From Buxus sempervirens (lineage: Eukaryota; Streptophyta; Magnoliopsida; Buxales; Buxaceae): 64,000 nt of DNA. Position numbers and translations under genes: made by a program. The notes beneath the pieces were generated by a model. That model was not told where the DNA came from. It was given only the letters and a program-made list of their open reading frames with translations, and did no database searches. The stretch is taken from the NCBI GenBank assembly GCA_947561395.2, contig OX387186.1:45899220-45963219 (forward strand), written 5' to 3'. Shown piece after piece: positions 45,101 through 59,200 of this stretch (the stretch's first letter is position 1; the number at the start of each line of letters is the position of its first letter).

Positions 45101-48100
45101 GCCTGTACAGTGCAATAGCAAATGGGCTACATTTTCTTCCTCTTCTTTGCATATACTGCATCTGTTTGCCATTTGCCATCCCCTACTCTTCAAATGGTCC
45201 ACCGTTAATATCTTGTCTAGGGCTGCTGTCCACATAAAAAAGGCTACTTTACTTGGAAACATGTTTGACCAGATATGCTTGAACACTGCTTGCTCCAAAC
45301 CAGAATTGTGGAGATGATCAAAAGCCTCCTTGACTGAGAAGGAACCAGATATGCCATGTATCCATCTCCTAGAATCTTCTTCTTGCCCTACTACTTTGCT
45401 ATACAGCTCATTTAATAAGGCCTCAAAGCTTTCAACCTCCCACTCCATCAGATTTCTTCTTAGATCAATACTCCATACAATACCGGCTTCCGAGTTAGAC
45501 TAGACATGTATTCAGTTACCACTACTTGTTTATTAGTGCACAGGTTGTAGATCAGGGGATAGGACTCCTTCAGTTTAGCCTCTCCACACCATATATCTTC
45601 CCAATCTGATTCTCAAACCGTTTCCCACAGAATATTTACATTCCTTCTCCACCGAGCTTGTCAACTTGGCTATGGGCCTCCAAAGGCTCATCCCACAAGG
45701 AAGATTAGAAGGTGAGGGAAACCAGCCATTGGAAGAGGAGCCATATTTTCCAAGAACTAGGTCTCGCCATGCATTCCCGCTCTCACTACCAAACCTCCAA
45801 ATCCACTTTTGGAGGAGAGCTTTGTTAAATAATGACATTGGCCTTAACCCAAGACCCCCTTCTGACTTTGGTCTACAAATCTGGTTCCAGGCCACTAAGT
45901 GATATTTGTTTTCTCCCTCCTTGCCTACCCGTAAAAAGTTTCTTTGAATTTGTTCCAACTTCTTTGCCACAGATTTTGGGATCCTTAGAATAGACATGGA
46001 AAATATAATCTTATTGGGTATATCTTTGAACTCTTGCTGTGGTGAAATAATTATTTCTCTCTTTAAATATCCATTATTTCTGCTTTTGACTTAGTATGGT
46101 AAGCTTTAAACTACTAATGCCGACTGCAGTCCTTACCTTGTAACCTTATAAGCTGCTGGCATCTGCAAACCAGTGCGAAATTCACAACTTATTAAGACAG
46201 ATATATCATCTATTGGAAATTTTTTTTGGGGGGGGTGGGTGTGGTTTACATAGTATGTTGGGAGTTACAGAAATGTTTTTTGAAAACATGTGGATTAACC
46301 TTGTCTGTTTATGAGTATGGCATACACTTCTCCTCATTGAATTCTCCATACTGGGTAGTTGCAATTTTTTCTAGCTTTTCTGCATTTTTCCTCTATCTAA
46401 ACTTTTGTAATTGGTTTATCTTCTCAGGACTTTTTAGAAGACCTGTGGGAACGAATACAAGTTCTGTCCAACAATGGCTGGAAGCTGGATAGTGGTAAAT
46501 CTCATCTCCCCCTCATTCTTCATTATATTTAGTGATATATCATCGACTTTGTTGTTCCTTCTATCCATCCTCACAGTGATGTTTTTTCCTTTCCTTTATT
46601 GCAAGTTGCAAGTTGCAAGAACTTTATCATTTATATTGTTGAGCTTTTTTTAAAAAAAAAATTAAGGCATAGGACTCATGTTAATCCATTTGCAGAGAAG
46701 TACTGTAAGCATTCAACTTTTGTTGGATCATTTCATATGCAGTCAGTGAGTCATACTGTGAACTCTTGCAGTTAACAAGTACATTATGTACTCAAAATTT
46801 TGAAAGATAAGAAAGAAGCATCAAGTTCCTTTTTTCTTTTTGTTTTTTTTTTTCAACGATTTGTTTGTTGTGTTGTGCATACAAAAAAGCATCAAGTTAA
46901 ATCCCACTTGGATATCAACTCATAATAAAATGTTTGATTTTAAAAAATTTTGTGTAGACTATTTTGTGGTTGAGGGAAACTTGTCTCCAAAATGGTGATT
47001 TTGATTTTTTTTTAGCCGTTTGAAGTAGTGTCTTTACAGTCTTTTCCCTGTTCTTTCCTTTCTACTAGACTTTGTATATCTTCATCTACTTGGGACGCTG
47101 CTTGAAGCCATTTTCCTTGGTCAAAAATTTTTTATTTTTTTTTAAAGTGAGTTTCATATGACAAGAATTACAGGTTTGGTATAAGTTTGTGGTCATGAAT
47201 CATGATGACCAAACTGAGAGCAAAAGCTCACATAAAAAACTAAAAAGAAATCTGCCCTCACTAGGTTATTTGCCATCTAAACCGGGAATCATTTAACATG
47301 GCCTAGAGAGAAAAAAGAAAAGCAGATAAGATTTTACAAGGTTAATTGAGGGGTTAACCTCCCAATTTTCACAAAAATCCCTATGACTAGGAGTATCAGC
47401 TACCCTTTCTGGAGTATGAACGAAGGGTGATCTTGCATTGAATGCAATGACTTGAACCAGCTCATCAATGGGTTTGAAAAATTCTTCTATTTCTCTTTCC
47501 AGATGTGGTTGACTGTAGCTGGAAAGGAAGCCATATTCAATCGTGTGCAAAAAATAAAATAAAGCTGTTTGAAAATGTTTGCTTCAAATGTTACTATGAA
47601 CTGATTAGCTTATGTCTAAGCATAGGATGATTAATGTGAATTATTCTTAATCGGGGATGAAAAATCTTATATCTTCACTTTTCCTTTAATTCTTCTTTTA
47701 AGTAAAGATCGTAAGTTGAATTATACTTTACATTCCATCCCAAAGTCAATTATTAGGATTAAATGAAATGATCTTTAAGTAATTCTTTGCATCATAATAA
47801 TTGGACGGACTTTTTAGAAAAAGGAGTTATGCTCTTATTCATTTGTTGCTTTGAGGAGTCCGTATTGGAAACTTTTTTTGTTGATGGTATAAGTTAGGGA
47901 AAATAATAGGAGAGAAGGTGTTTACATTTCCTATTCCACGTGAGAAACTTAAGAGAGCATATATAGATACATTGACAGTTCATTCGAATGGAGAAATGGG
48001 TAGTGGAACAAGATGAAAAGGAGCATATGGATAGTTGATTTTCTCCGGTAACTTTCTTGAACTGGTTTTAGGGTTGTTGACTAATGCCTCACTTTTGGTT

Positions 48101-49960
48101 AGGCCTCTCTTTTCCATTTTATGGAGCAGATGAAAGAGAGGATCTCTTGGATTCTCCTGCATGATGTTTTCCTTTGGAATGTATTAAGAAAAAGGTGGAT
48201 AGCAGAGGGGAATTGGAGCTTTCTTCTACCTTTTTGTCATTCACATATTTCCTTGCTAAGATTTCAGATGTGGAAATAAATTCTTGTGTAGATAGGATGT
48301 GAAATATCATCCACTTTTCCAGCCTTTTTTCTTAGTTTGAACAGGTTATATTTCTTATGTTTTAATTATTTTCTAGTTTGGACAGTTTGATTTATATTGA
48401 GTTCTTTTGTTTCTAGTTCCAAGACCTCACCTTTCATTTGAAGCTCAGCTCGTGTCTGGAAAGTCTCATGATTTTGGTCCTATTAATTGTCCCGAACAAC
48501 CTGAGCTGCCTTCTACATATTCTGCCATCACCTATGGTAAACAGAAGCATGAAGCAGAGCTGAAATATCCTCGAAGGCTTCGCAGGCTTAATATATTTCC
48601 TGAAAGTAAAACCGAGGTATCTTACTGGGTCAAAATCTTACAGATCACCGTTTTAGTGTCTGTAACTTACATTCTTGGCTGTTTTGTGTGGAATATGACT
48701 GCTAGACTATAAGTGATTGCTTTTTAATATTTTATTTTCTTTACTGAATTATTGTTACTATCATCATTTCTGATCTTTGTTTTACTTTTAGTTTTTGTTT
48801 TTAATTTTATTTTTTATTTGTTAAATGTTTAGGTGCATTATATCAAGATATTAAGTTAAAGCTATTCCTTATTACACAGCAGGTTTCTTAGGGGACAGTA
48901 TTTAAGGGGTCTGTTTTTTTTCTATTTATATTTATTTATTTGCTTATTTATTGAAACAATTCCTATTTCCCATTTTGAAAAAGGATGAAAATGATGCATT
49001 TGGAAATTGGAACTCCAAGAGACAGGAAGCCCAAGAGAACATCATGGAATTCATTGTGGTCTGAAAGAAAAAAAAAAGTCTTTGCTGCTTGATCCCTGTG
49101 ACTCAAAAAGTTTGTATGTTTCTCCTTCTCCAGATAATTCAACATAATGTTGATGGATATAACTTCCAAAGAATCACCCTTCTACCATGATCTTTCTTCT
49201 AACTCAGCGACAAACATGGTTCAAAGTATCGTTTCGTATTGTGTGATACGCACGATACGTATCGTGTATCGTGCACATTGACACGATACATTACTCCGTT
49301 TCGTTGAGCTAGCCTTATTGTGCGATAAGGCTAGCGTATCGACTGTATCGATCGATATAGTCGATACATTATGATGTTTCAACTGTATCGATCAATACAG
49401 TCGAAACTCTAAGAAAAAAAAAATGGATGCAAGAAATTTAGAGACGGAGGATAGAGGTGAGAGAGAAAGTGAGGAGAGGAGAGAAAAGGCAAACCAAAGG
49501 GGAGAGGCGAGAGCGACAGGGTAGCTGCAGGAAAGAGATATCGAAAGCGAGAGTTCTAAAAAAAAGAGAGAGAAAGAAGGAGAGAGATAGAGAGGGAGGG
49601 AGGAGAGATTAGAGAGGAGAGAGCGAGAGGGGGAAGAGGCAGTCAGGGCAGCATACCTGTTTTGTCGCTGCTTGTCTCTTCTTCTCCGTCGATATCCAAC
49701 TGCGGGGTGTTCGTGTTGATATGAAAACAAGATGGGTCCCTTATATATAAAAGAGACCTTCTCCCTCTTACATTATATAAAAAATGGATCTCTTTTATAT
49801 CTTTTAGATAAGGATCTCTTTTATATTTTATATATCTTATATAATTATGTAATATAAAATATATAATTACAAGTATATAAATATAAATATTATAAATAGA
49901 TAAATATATATGTAATAAAATAAATATTACATTATATATATATATTATAATATTAGATAA

Positions 49961-50006
<46 letters not shown>

Positions 50007-50170
50007 TGAAAAATATATTGGATGGTAAGAAATTATAAAAATTAATTATTATGTACGCACGCATATATATATATATATATTACATTATCAAATAATTATA
50101 TTTGATGTATATAAATAATTGTAAGAAATATATTTGAAATGGTAAAAAATTATAAAAATTATTATTATTT

Positions 50171-50202
<32 letters not shown>

Positions 50203-53200
50203 TATTAATAGTATATTTCTTATTATTATCAACAATAATATATCATAATTATTATTCTAATATTAGTTTTTTATGTTGAAACAATTAATTTTATTACTCA
50301 ATTTATTTGTTTATGTGGCATATTATGACTTGTGTTTATTTTTAATAAAATTTTCCTAAAGTCTTCATTCGTCCATGCATATGCTGATTTGTTTCCATAT
50401 CAATATATATTCTTTATGTAAGCCTATGATGTGAGAAACATGTTTATTTTTCATATTTTTTTGCTTATCTTTCTATCTAAATAGGTATTGTTTTATGTAT
50501 CCACCATTTTTTATGCGTATCCACCATTTTAGTGCTTATCCGTGCATATCCTCGATGTGTTTCCATTTTTGGATCGTCCGATACGGCACGTCGATACGAT
50601 ACTTTGAAACATGGCTACAAAGTGTCTCAAATTGCTGCCAGGCACTATCAACCTCAACCTGGACCCCCTTAAGCAACAGTGCCATATACTCTTAGCTGTA
50701 GCATGTGAGAAAATGCTTGCAATGGATACAGCATAAATTAAGCATATATCAACAATATCTTGGAATCATCCATCTTCTATTAATCATGTAAGCCGCTACG
50801 ATTTTGTCTAATGGAGTCATTTGCGTGAAATAAGCTTCCTTGGAAGGGACGGGAGACTCACACACTAGTTTCCTTGGTCCCTCCCAATCACTAGTAGACA
50901 ACGCCGAGAAGTAAGGCCTGACTAAAAATTTTCCATTCCTATTCCATAACTATTTGCTTAGACCTCCACCATCTCTAAAATTTGTATGTTGAACTACAGT
51001 TCATAGGTTTTTCACTTACTCCAATTCCCAGTCAGTCAACCATGAAATGCTGTTTAGAGATATACAGTGTGTACCTAGGTAGTAATATATTGGCTATTTA
51101 GTTCTTCTATGAATGTCCATTTTTTTACGGGATTTGTGTTATAATCTAGGGAAAAGGATTTCTCTTGTCTCACAGGGTTTACTTTATTGGTGAAACATGG
51201 TTTTTTCCACTATTTGGAAGGTTTGCATGGCCAATCTTGATTGTCCACCTAATAAGGGTCTTTGGTTGGGTCATATGAACAAGCCTTCCATGTAGTTAAG
51301 CCATGTTTAAACTGTGTTTCATGTTTTTGTCATGTTTACATCAGCCATTTACGTGTTTTGTGCTTTTAAGACCTTTCAGAAAGGAAATTTATATAAGTTG
51401 CTATTTTGAGCCACAAGAAAGATTTTGTTTGGGGCCAAAACTTTTAAGCAAATATGTGTCTTATGAAAGAGCGTGCTAAATAGGGCATTCATCTGCCAAG
51501 TGTGAAAAGGATTGTTAGTTCTGGCAGCGTTACCAGTCTACCCACCCACTATAGTGTATATGTGTGTGCGCATGCTCTTTTTTCACACAAACTCACGTGT
51601 TTACTTGCTGAATGCTATAATGAAATTTTGATGCAATCTAAGTTCACTGAAATTATTGACTGCATTGGTTTAAAAGATTAAGCCATCGTTTGGTATAACT
51701 TTTCAAAGTTACTTTTTAACTTCTTTTTTTGATTGATAATCAAGATTGTATATATAAAAATAAAAGATATAAAATAGTACAGCTTGTCTTGTCAGTGCAC
51801 AGATTGTGTACCTAAGACAGCAGATCTAGGTGTTAGAAGTTGTAATTACGAAGAAAACCAAAAGCTCCCTCCCTTTCCCTCTAATCTGGAAATAAATCCC
51901 CTAACAAAAACTCTTGTAGTGACAAATTAGACAACATATTTGCTGATGATACCCAATGATACATCATTTGCAAAATTTTCTTCTCCAGGTTTGCCAAGAT
52001 TCTTTCTTGATTCCTGAAAATTCTATGATTTCTTTCTCTCCAAATCCCCCATGATATTGCTCCTGCAACGATATTCCACAACATCGCCTTGGTGGTTTTT
52101 CCTTTGCACTTCCCCAACGCTTGTATAACCTTGCCAAATTTCCCAGCTTGAACCCACAATATTCCGAACCTTATAAGAATCCTGTCCCATAATTTCCTCG
52201 CTTTGTTACAATGGATTGGAAGGTGTTCTACCATTTCTTCATCACTTTTGCACATTATACATCGATTTGGTAGCTGCTAGCCTCTACTTTTCAGGTGATT
52301 TACCGTTAATATCTTGTCCAATGCAGCCGCCCACATGAAGAAAGCTACCTTATTTGGCACAGATTTTGCCCAAATCAGTTGGCATTCTTGAAAACTCTCT
52401 CCTGTAGAATCTAATGTTTCAAACGCTGATTTGACCGTGAACGACCCTGACCTTTCATTAATCCACGGCTTGGAATCCTCTTCTTGATCCTTGCTTATGC
52501 TGTATAATTCCTGCAATAATTCTTCATAACCATTGATCTCCCAGTCTAGCAGGTTTCTTCTTAATGTAACATTCCACGCTTGACCAGCATTGGTATTAAC
52601 CATGTAATCGCTAACCAAAGCTTCCTTGTTTCTACAAATATTATAGAGACTAGGGTATTTATCCTTCAATCTCCCATTTCCACACCAAATGTCCTCCCAA
52701 AACCAGATCTTCAGCCCATTACCAACTGAAAGTCTGCATCCCTTTTCTACTGAAGCCACCAATCTAGCAATTTGTTTCCACAAACTGACCCCATATGCTT
52801 CCATTTTAAAAAGTTACTTTTTAACTTTTAAAAGTAGACAAGTTAAAAAGCAATGAAAAGTCAATTTGGTAACATTTTTTATAAGCAAATTTCAAAAGTT
52901 GAAAAGTTACTTTCAAAAATCAACGTCGTCTCCCCCAATATTGTTTTTGTCTTGTTTGTGACTCTGTCGTCTCTCAAGCATCTTCAACCTCTAGCGCGTA
53001 CCAAATTACCTTCTCTTTTTCCGATTGACAGAGTTTTTCAAAGAGAGAAAGATGGAAGGAACTCGTGCTTCAAGATAAAGCAATTGGGAGCCACCATACA
53101 GGCTTTAGTCACTTTCTAAGTGCCTTTTGCGTTGTGTTGGGGGCTGTTCAAGGTAGCTCTTGGGACCTAGATGGAGTGAAGGGCTTACCAATTAGGCGAA

Positions 53201-56200
53201 AAGGCTTGTGGGTCTTGCTATTCATCGGATTGACTGAAGCTGCTTGATTCCAGAAGAGAGCATGAAATCGAGGTAGTAGGTTGGAGAACAGAGGATCCGA
53301 CTTGCTCGCAAATACGGTGGTTGAAGAGGAGGTAATTGTCGCCGGCATTGGAAGATTGGTTTAGGTCTTCAGCTATTCATGGTGGTCAATACGCAAGATG
53401 CCAGTGACGCTTAGTTGAAGAGAGGAAGAGAAAAAAGAGAGAGACGGAGCCCTCAACTTCATGTTTCTCTGTTCTATGCGTTCTCTATTTTTGTTTATCT
53501 CATTTTCCCCCTATTTAAGTTCCCTTTGTTCTCTTTTTTTATTTTTCCTTTTTGTTTGTCTCCTTTTCTCCCTATTTAAGTGGGTTGAGAGCCGTTTACC
53601 AAAAGAAAAAAAAAGGAAAAAAAAAGGGATGAGGGCCTTTGTTAAAGGTGACGTTGTTTTCCAACCGTGCAACATGTACAAAATTGATTACAATAGTGAA
53701 GTGAAGATCAAGAAACATTAATAGTTATGATTTCAGTTGAAAGTGATTGAAAAGTAAGCAAGTTTGTGTCATGGTTTATTGGACCGAACAGTAGTAGTCT
53801 GTACCGCCTGGTCTGGACTACATCAGGTAGTCCCAATCTGGATGGCCTAGATTGGGATCGGGTGGTCCCAATTCGGGAATATCCTTTTCAAAGGATGGTC
53901 TTGGCTCCGGCAGTCCCGAGTTGGGACCGGCCATGTTAGAATAGGCTGGATAGTCCACTTGAGAATTTCTCGATACGCCATTTTCGGTGTTTCGAGCTCA
54001 AGAACAGCTAGAATTTTTGTTTTTAAACACACCCCCCCAACAAAATTCTTTTTTTCATTTTTCTGAAAATTATTATCTTGAGTGGACTAGATTGGGTTCA
54101 TACGAGCCAGTACGAACGGGGACTACTGGTACTTGTCCAAAATTTTTTTTTTTCTGGATAGCCCCGGAAAACCATAGGTTGTGTCACTTTGTTTTGTTGT
54201 TTTTCATTATTAAACACAAATTCTTGGTTCTGAGAAAAAACCCAATGATCCAGACTTTGTTGCTGTTGACAGAGGGTTAGATCAAGAGCCAAATTTAGTG
54301 AGCCGTATTATATAGGTATTATAATTATATAATAATTCATACAACTAATATAATGAAATTAAAGAATTTTTTTTTAAATGTATAAGTTACATTAATTACT
54401 GAGGGAAAGTTATTTTTATAATTTTTTTACAGTTACTAAAGTGCTAGCTAAATTTTATAAGAAATAAGTATATTCTGCCAGAGTGTCTTCTACTTCTAAT
54501 AGGCCATGAAGTAGATCAGAATCATTCTCAACAAGTCCATAAGAAGTGATCCAATTTTTTTCATCGGTTCCAAGTAGAAACCAAAGATCTTGAGCGACCG
54601 ATTCGGCATAACAACTCAAAAGATAAAGAAGTATTGTTATTTTCTTCATACTTGTTCCAAGTTTGAAGTACCATTTGTATAAATAAGAATCCCCTTCCTT
54701 GCACAATTTCTTCTTCATATAAATTGATATTGGATCTATGAGGCAACTACTTAGAAGTACATTTTGTGCAGAAGCCCTTTCTATGTGATAGAAAAGGATC
54801 CCATGATCCCGAACTGATCTACTTGGGATTGCAAATCCCAAGTTTGTCTATGAAGAGCGGATCTAATTGTATTAGGTCTATAACTGATTTCTTCTGTGTA
54901 ATGCTAATTGATAGGGCCTCATAGGTAAGTGCTACAAGATCTTGTGCATTGGAACCCATGGTTATGGACCTAAATCCATTAGTATGGAACATCTTCTTTT
55001 GCAAGTGAAATCCCCTAGTATAGTGAAAAAGTGCCTTCGTTGTTGTGGAATAAGAAGCCTTCATATCTAAGTGCATGTATTTAATTTATTCAGAGCGATT
55101 AGAGCGGGATCCACTTTTTGGGGAGTATGAGCCAAAGCAATAACAAGAATATTTCGAGTGGAACATCTTTCACAATCCCTGGAGTGATAGTTCACTAATA
55201 GACCAAGGGATAAGTAATTCGACTCATTCACATACAGATCATGAATGTTTGGAATTGGAACACTGAAGAACTGATTTCATGGGTTTTGGTCTGGAAATAC
55301 ATATTGAGAAGCTTTACTGAATTTATTATTGTAATCATTTTAGCATGGTTAATGTGATGTTTTGGGATAAAATTTGGAGTTCCTACACCTTCTCCTTTAG
55401 CTGTTTATTGGCATACCTCTAGTTTTCACTTTTCAAACTACTTTGAAATAGTTATTCCGTGACTCTTTATAGCTTCTGTGTATACTCTGTATTATGGTTG
55501 CTTATCGGGCCAGCCCGGCACAGCACGACCCACTTGGGAGACAGGTCGTGCCATTCTTGGCCCGTAACCAATACCCCAGGCACTGCACAGCCCGTGGCAT
55601 GGCTAAGGTTGGGTAGTGGCACGTGAGCTAGCGTGCCGCATAATAAATTAATTCAAAAATTCAAAAAAATAGAGAAAAAGGGAAAAATAAATAAATAATA
55701 TAAAAAATTCTAAAAATATATATTAATTATTAACACACATTTCTTACATATATTAGGATACAAGTTTCTCAAAAAATCTAAAAAAAAAATGTAGAAAAAC
55801 TCACTAAAAGCCAAAAAAACCCCCTTCTTTTTAATGCAAGCTCGTGGTCCAGCACGTGGGCTGGCACGGTATGGCACGCTTAACAGGCCTAGTGCCTGTT
55901 ACACCAGGCACGACACGGCCGGCTAATAGGTGCTGGGCCGTGTCGGGCACAAGCATGTTTTAAGTGTGCTGGGTCGTGCTATGCCTTTGCCGGCCTGGCC
56001 CGATAAGCAACCCTACTCTGTATGCCTGTGTAACTTCAGTCATATAACTGTGAATGAATTTTTTTCCCTCCATTGGAATTTGGAAACATAATATACGCAT
56101 TTTTTATTACTTATTACTTAAGAATAAAGAGAATTATATTGTAGTGCACATGCTTTGAAATTGTGCTTGTTTTACCTTTGATCTACATTGTAGTCTTTGA

Positions 56201-59200
56201 TTCAACTTTCAGTATGTTTAAATTTCAGCTTTTGTTTTATATGGCTGACAGGATCTTCAGCCAATAGATCGCTATGTGATGGAAGAATATTTGCTGGATG
56301 TGCTTTTGTTCCTCAATGGCTGGTTTGTAAAAGACCTGCTACATTTTGCAATTTTCAGTGCATTACTTTAGTCCTGGCTATTCTTAAGAGCATCAATATG
56401 TTAAAGAATGGAAGGCACAGTTCAACAAATCATATATTTTCTTTCCTGTCTCTTAAGTATGCTTGAATAGTTGTTTGTTAAAGAAGAGATATGATGAGAG
56501 ATAATGTAAATGCAATAAATTCTGTTTAGATCCTTTTTCTTTCCTTGAATTATCTCAGAGTAGATCAAATTGATTTTATATGTTGTATAACAGATTGCCG
56601 CTATACACTGCAATTATCTTTATGATATTCTGTGTCTACACATTCTTTGCCTTGTCTGTTATTTTTGATTCCTTCTCCTTGTGTTAGGATTTAAACTTCA
56701 ATTTTCTCATTTCTATTTTCCCGGTTTCATGCAAAGCTAGCCGGAAAGAATGTGCTTCATGCATGGTCGGCCTGCCTGTTCCCTTCCGATATGAGTATCT
56801 TATGGCTGAGACTATATTCTCTCAGGTAAGATATGATTCTTTTTCTGGTTATTTAGGAAACTAGGTGAGTATTATCTCGGAAATTTTCCACTCTCCTGCC
56901 GAAATATAACATAAATGTGGTATATGAGGTATTATCAACACTCTATTATTTAGATTATGTCAAAAATTTTGTGACTTTATAACTGATTTCATCACATTAT
57001 GGAGTGATAATTCTGTCCTGGGATTTTGGATCTGTAAAAATTCTGTATTATGTAAAAAATTATCAGCAGTTTGGTGCTCAAAGTGTATTAAAAGTGTATC
57101 ATTCCAAAGTAATTAAGTGTTTGCTGCAATTTTTCCTCTTAAAGTCTTGTTTTAATATGCTCTGGTTAATCCAATATATAGTACATTGTTTACTTGGTTT
57201 AGTTGAATATCTGAAAGAATATTTCTCATGGGTTTTTTTGCAGCTACTTTTACTGCCTCAACCCCCATTCAAGCCTTTATACTACACGTTAGTTATTATC
57301 GACCTTTGTAAGGTAGTGTAAAGCTAGCCTGCTGAAATGATTCTGTTGTACTCTACTGGTATAGGCAGCACACATTTTTAGAGGGTCTTTTGCAGTTAAA
57401 TCAAAATATATTCCAGTTTATTATTTTTTTCCATAACATTTTGTCCTTTGAAATTTTCTGATGATAAGGTTTCAATTGTAGGCTCTTCCAGGAGCCTTTC
57501 CAGCAGTTGTTGCTGGTGCAGTTCGTGCTCTCTTTGAGAAAATTGCTTATTTGGATATGGAATGCAGAACGAGGCTCATCCTTTGGTTCTCACACCATCT
57601 GTAAGTCTAGGTGTTGTGAGCTTTTTGTGATTATTCTAGCATGCTTATCTGTAAATTATTTTTAACTTATTTATTTAGAGGACTTTAGATTCCTTTAAAC
57701 TGGTACAATGCTCTAAACAAAACTCCAAGTTTTCTATATGGTTTGATGTACCTTAAACATCGTATTATGGAATCCTGCCATTTGCATAAATTTATTTGTA
57801 TTTGGAAATTTTGATGACTCTCCTTTAAGACTCGATCATTTGATTTTAAATAATTGACTGGGTATTGAGTTTGAGTTGATTTTGCAAGAGTGCAAGCCAT
57901 TTATTATTATGGTTGATAACGAACTGCAATTAAGAGGTAGTATAGATGTGTTGAAGAATGCTGGTATCATAATTTAGCTTATACAAACTACATATTTGAG
58001 CAGAGGTGTGAGATGGTGCAAGTTGCATTAGTTCAAAAGCTAGATGAAGGTCCAAAGGGTTCTGGAAATGAAGAATGGAAGACTGAATTTTGGATTCCTT
58101 GGATGGTTTTCCATAGGTCATTGAGGTCCTTTTCTTCACCTGCTTGTTGCGGATAACATTGTGCTAAGGTATCTGAAAGTTAGTGGCTGCACAAAGACTT
58201 TGTGTTTCATTTGAAGATAGAACTTGTTATTTGAGCTTTTAGCACTCATTTTAGAAAATATGGAAAGCATACTTGTTAATTGGAAAAGGAATTATTTCTA
58301 TTCAAATGGAAGAACCACACCTAACATAAGCTTCTCTATCCATTGTTCAGTTTATCGTTTATCCCTTTTCAGAATCTCTATTAAAGTGGTTAAATAATAT
58401 GCAAAAATTAAAAGGAAAATTTTATGGTAATGAGATGGTTTAAAAGGGATCATTTGGTAATGTGGGCTGAGATTGGTAAGTTGAAAGGGTTTTAAGCCAA
58501 GAAAAAAAAATGCTACCTCAAAATTTGATTTCTGTTATAGAAATTATATTTTGGGACATTTCATGATTTGACATTATGGAACTCATGGTAGTGGATGGGG
58601 CTTTATCAGTTTCACATAATTTAAATCATGGTTTTTTGTTTCTGTGGCCGCCGAAATTTCGTCATTTTTCTCCCTTGGTGGCACGTTCCGAGAGGGAAAT
58701 TTCTAGACTGCATTGTCTGGTGATTTAAAGCGGCATTCCAGCGAAATGTAGCGTCATGTCGAGCAAAATAGGTTGAAAGAAGGCGAAACAGGGTGGGAAC
58801 AAAATTTTTTTTTTTTTTTTTTTGGGGGCACACGAGACAAAAAATTTCGCTCGATTTGGCTGAAATTTCCCCCAAATCCAAAAGAAACTCAATTTTGTTT
58901 TTTTAATTTTCCAGCAAATTGGCAGTGTGACGCCAAGATTTTGTTTCGTGTCTTGGGTAGCATGCCCAGCGGCACCTAGATGGTAAATCTGGCTCATTGC
59001 ATCCACTTTTGTTTTGATGTTTGGGGGTTGCGTACCCCCTGTTCACTTATACAACTTCATGCATAATAATGAGTCATTGATTGCTGATGCCCTTTCTTGG
59101 TTCTTTAAGGATTTGAATTGGATTCTTGATCTGAAATGAGATCCAAGGCTAATCATTTAATTAAATTATATTTTTGAATTCTGAAAAGATATGTTTATCA

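Noticed and set aside
49392..49730. 112-residue minus-strand open frame as a gene
   Set aside because: Low-complexity Ser/Leu translation of a purine-rich tract inside a transposable element.
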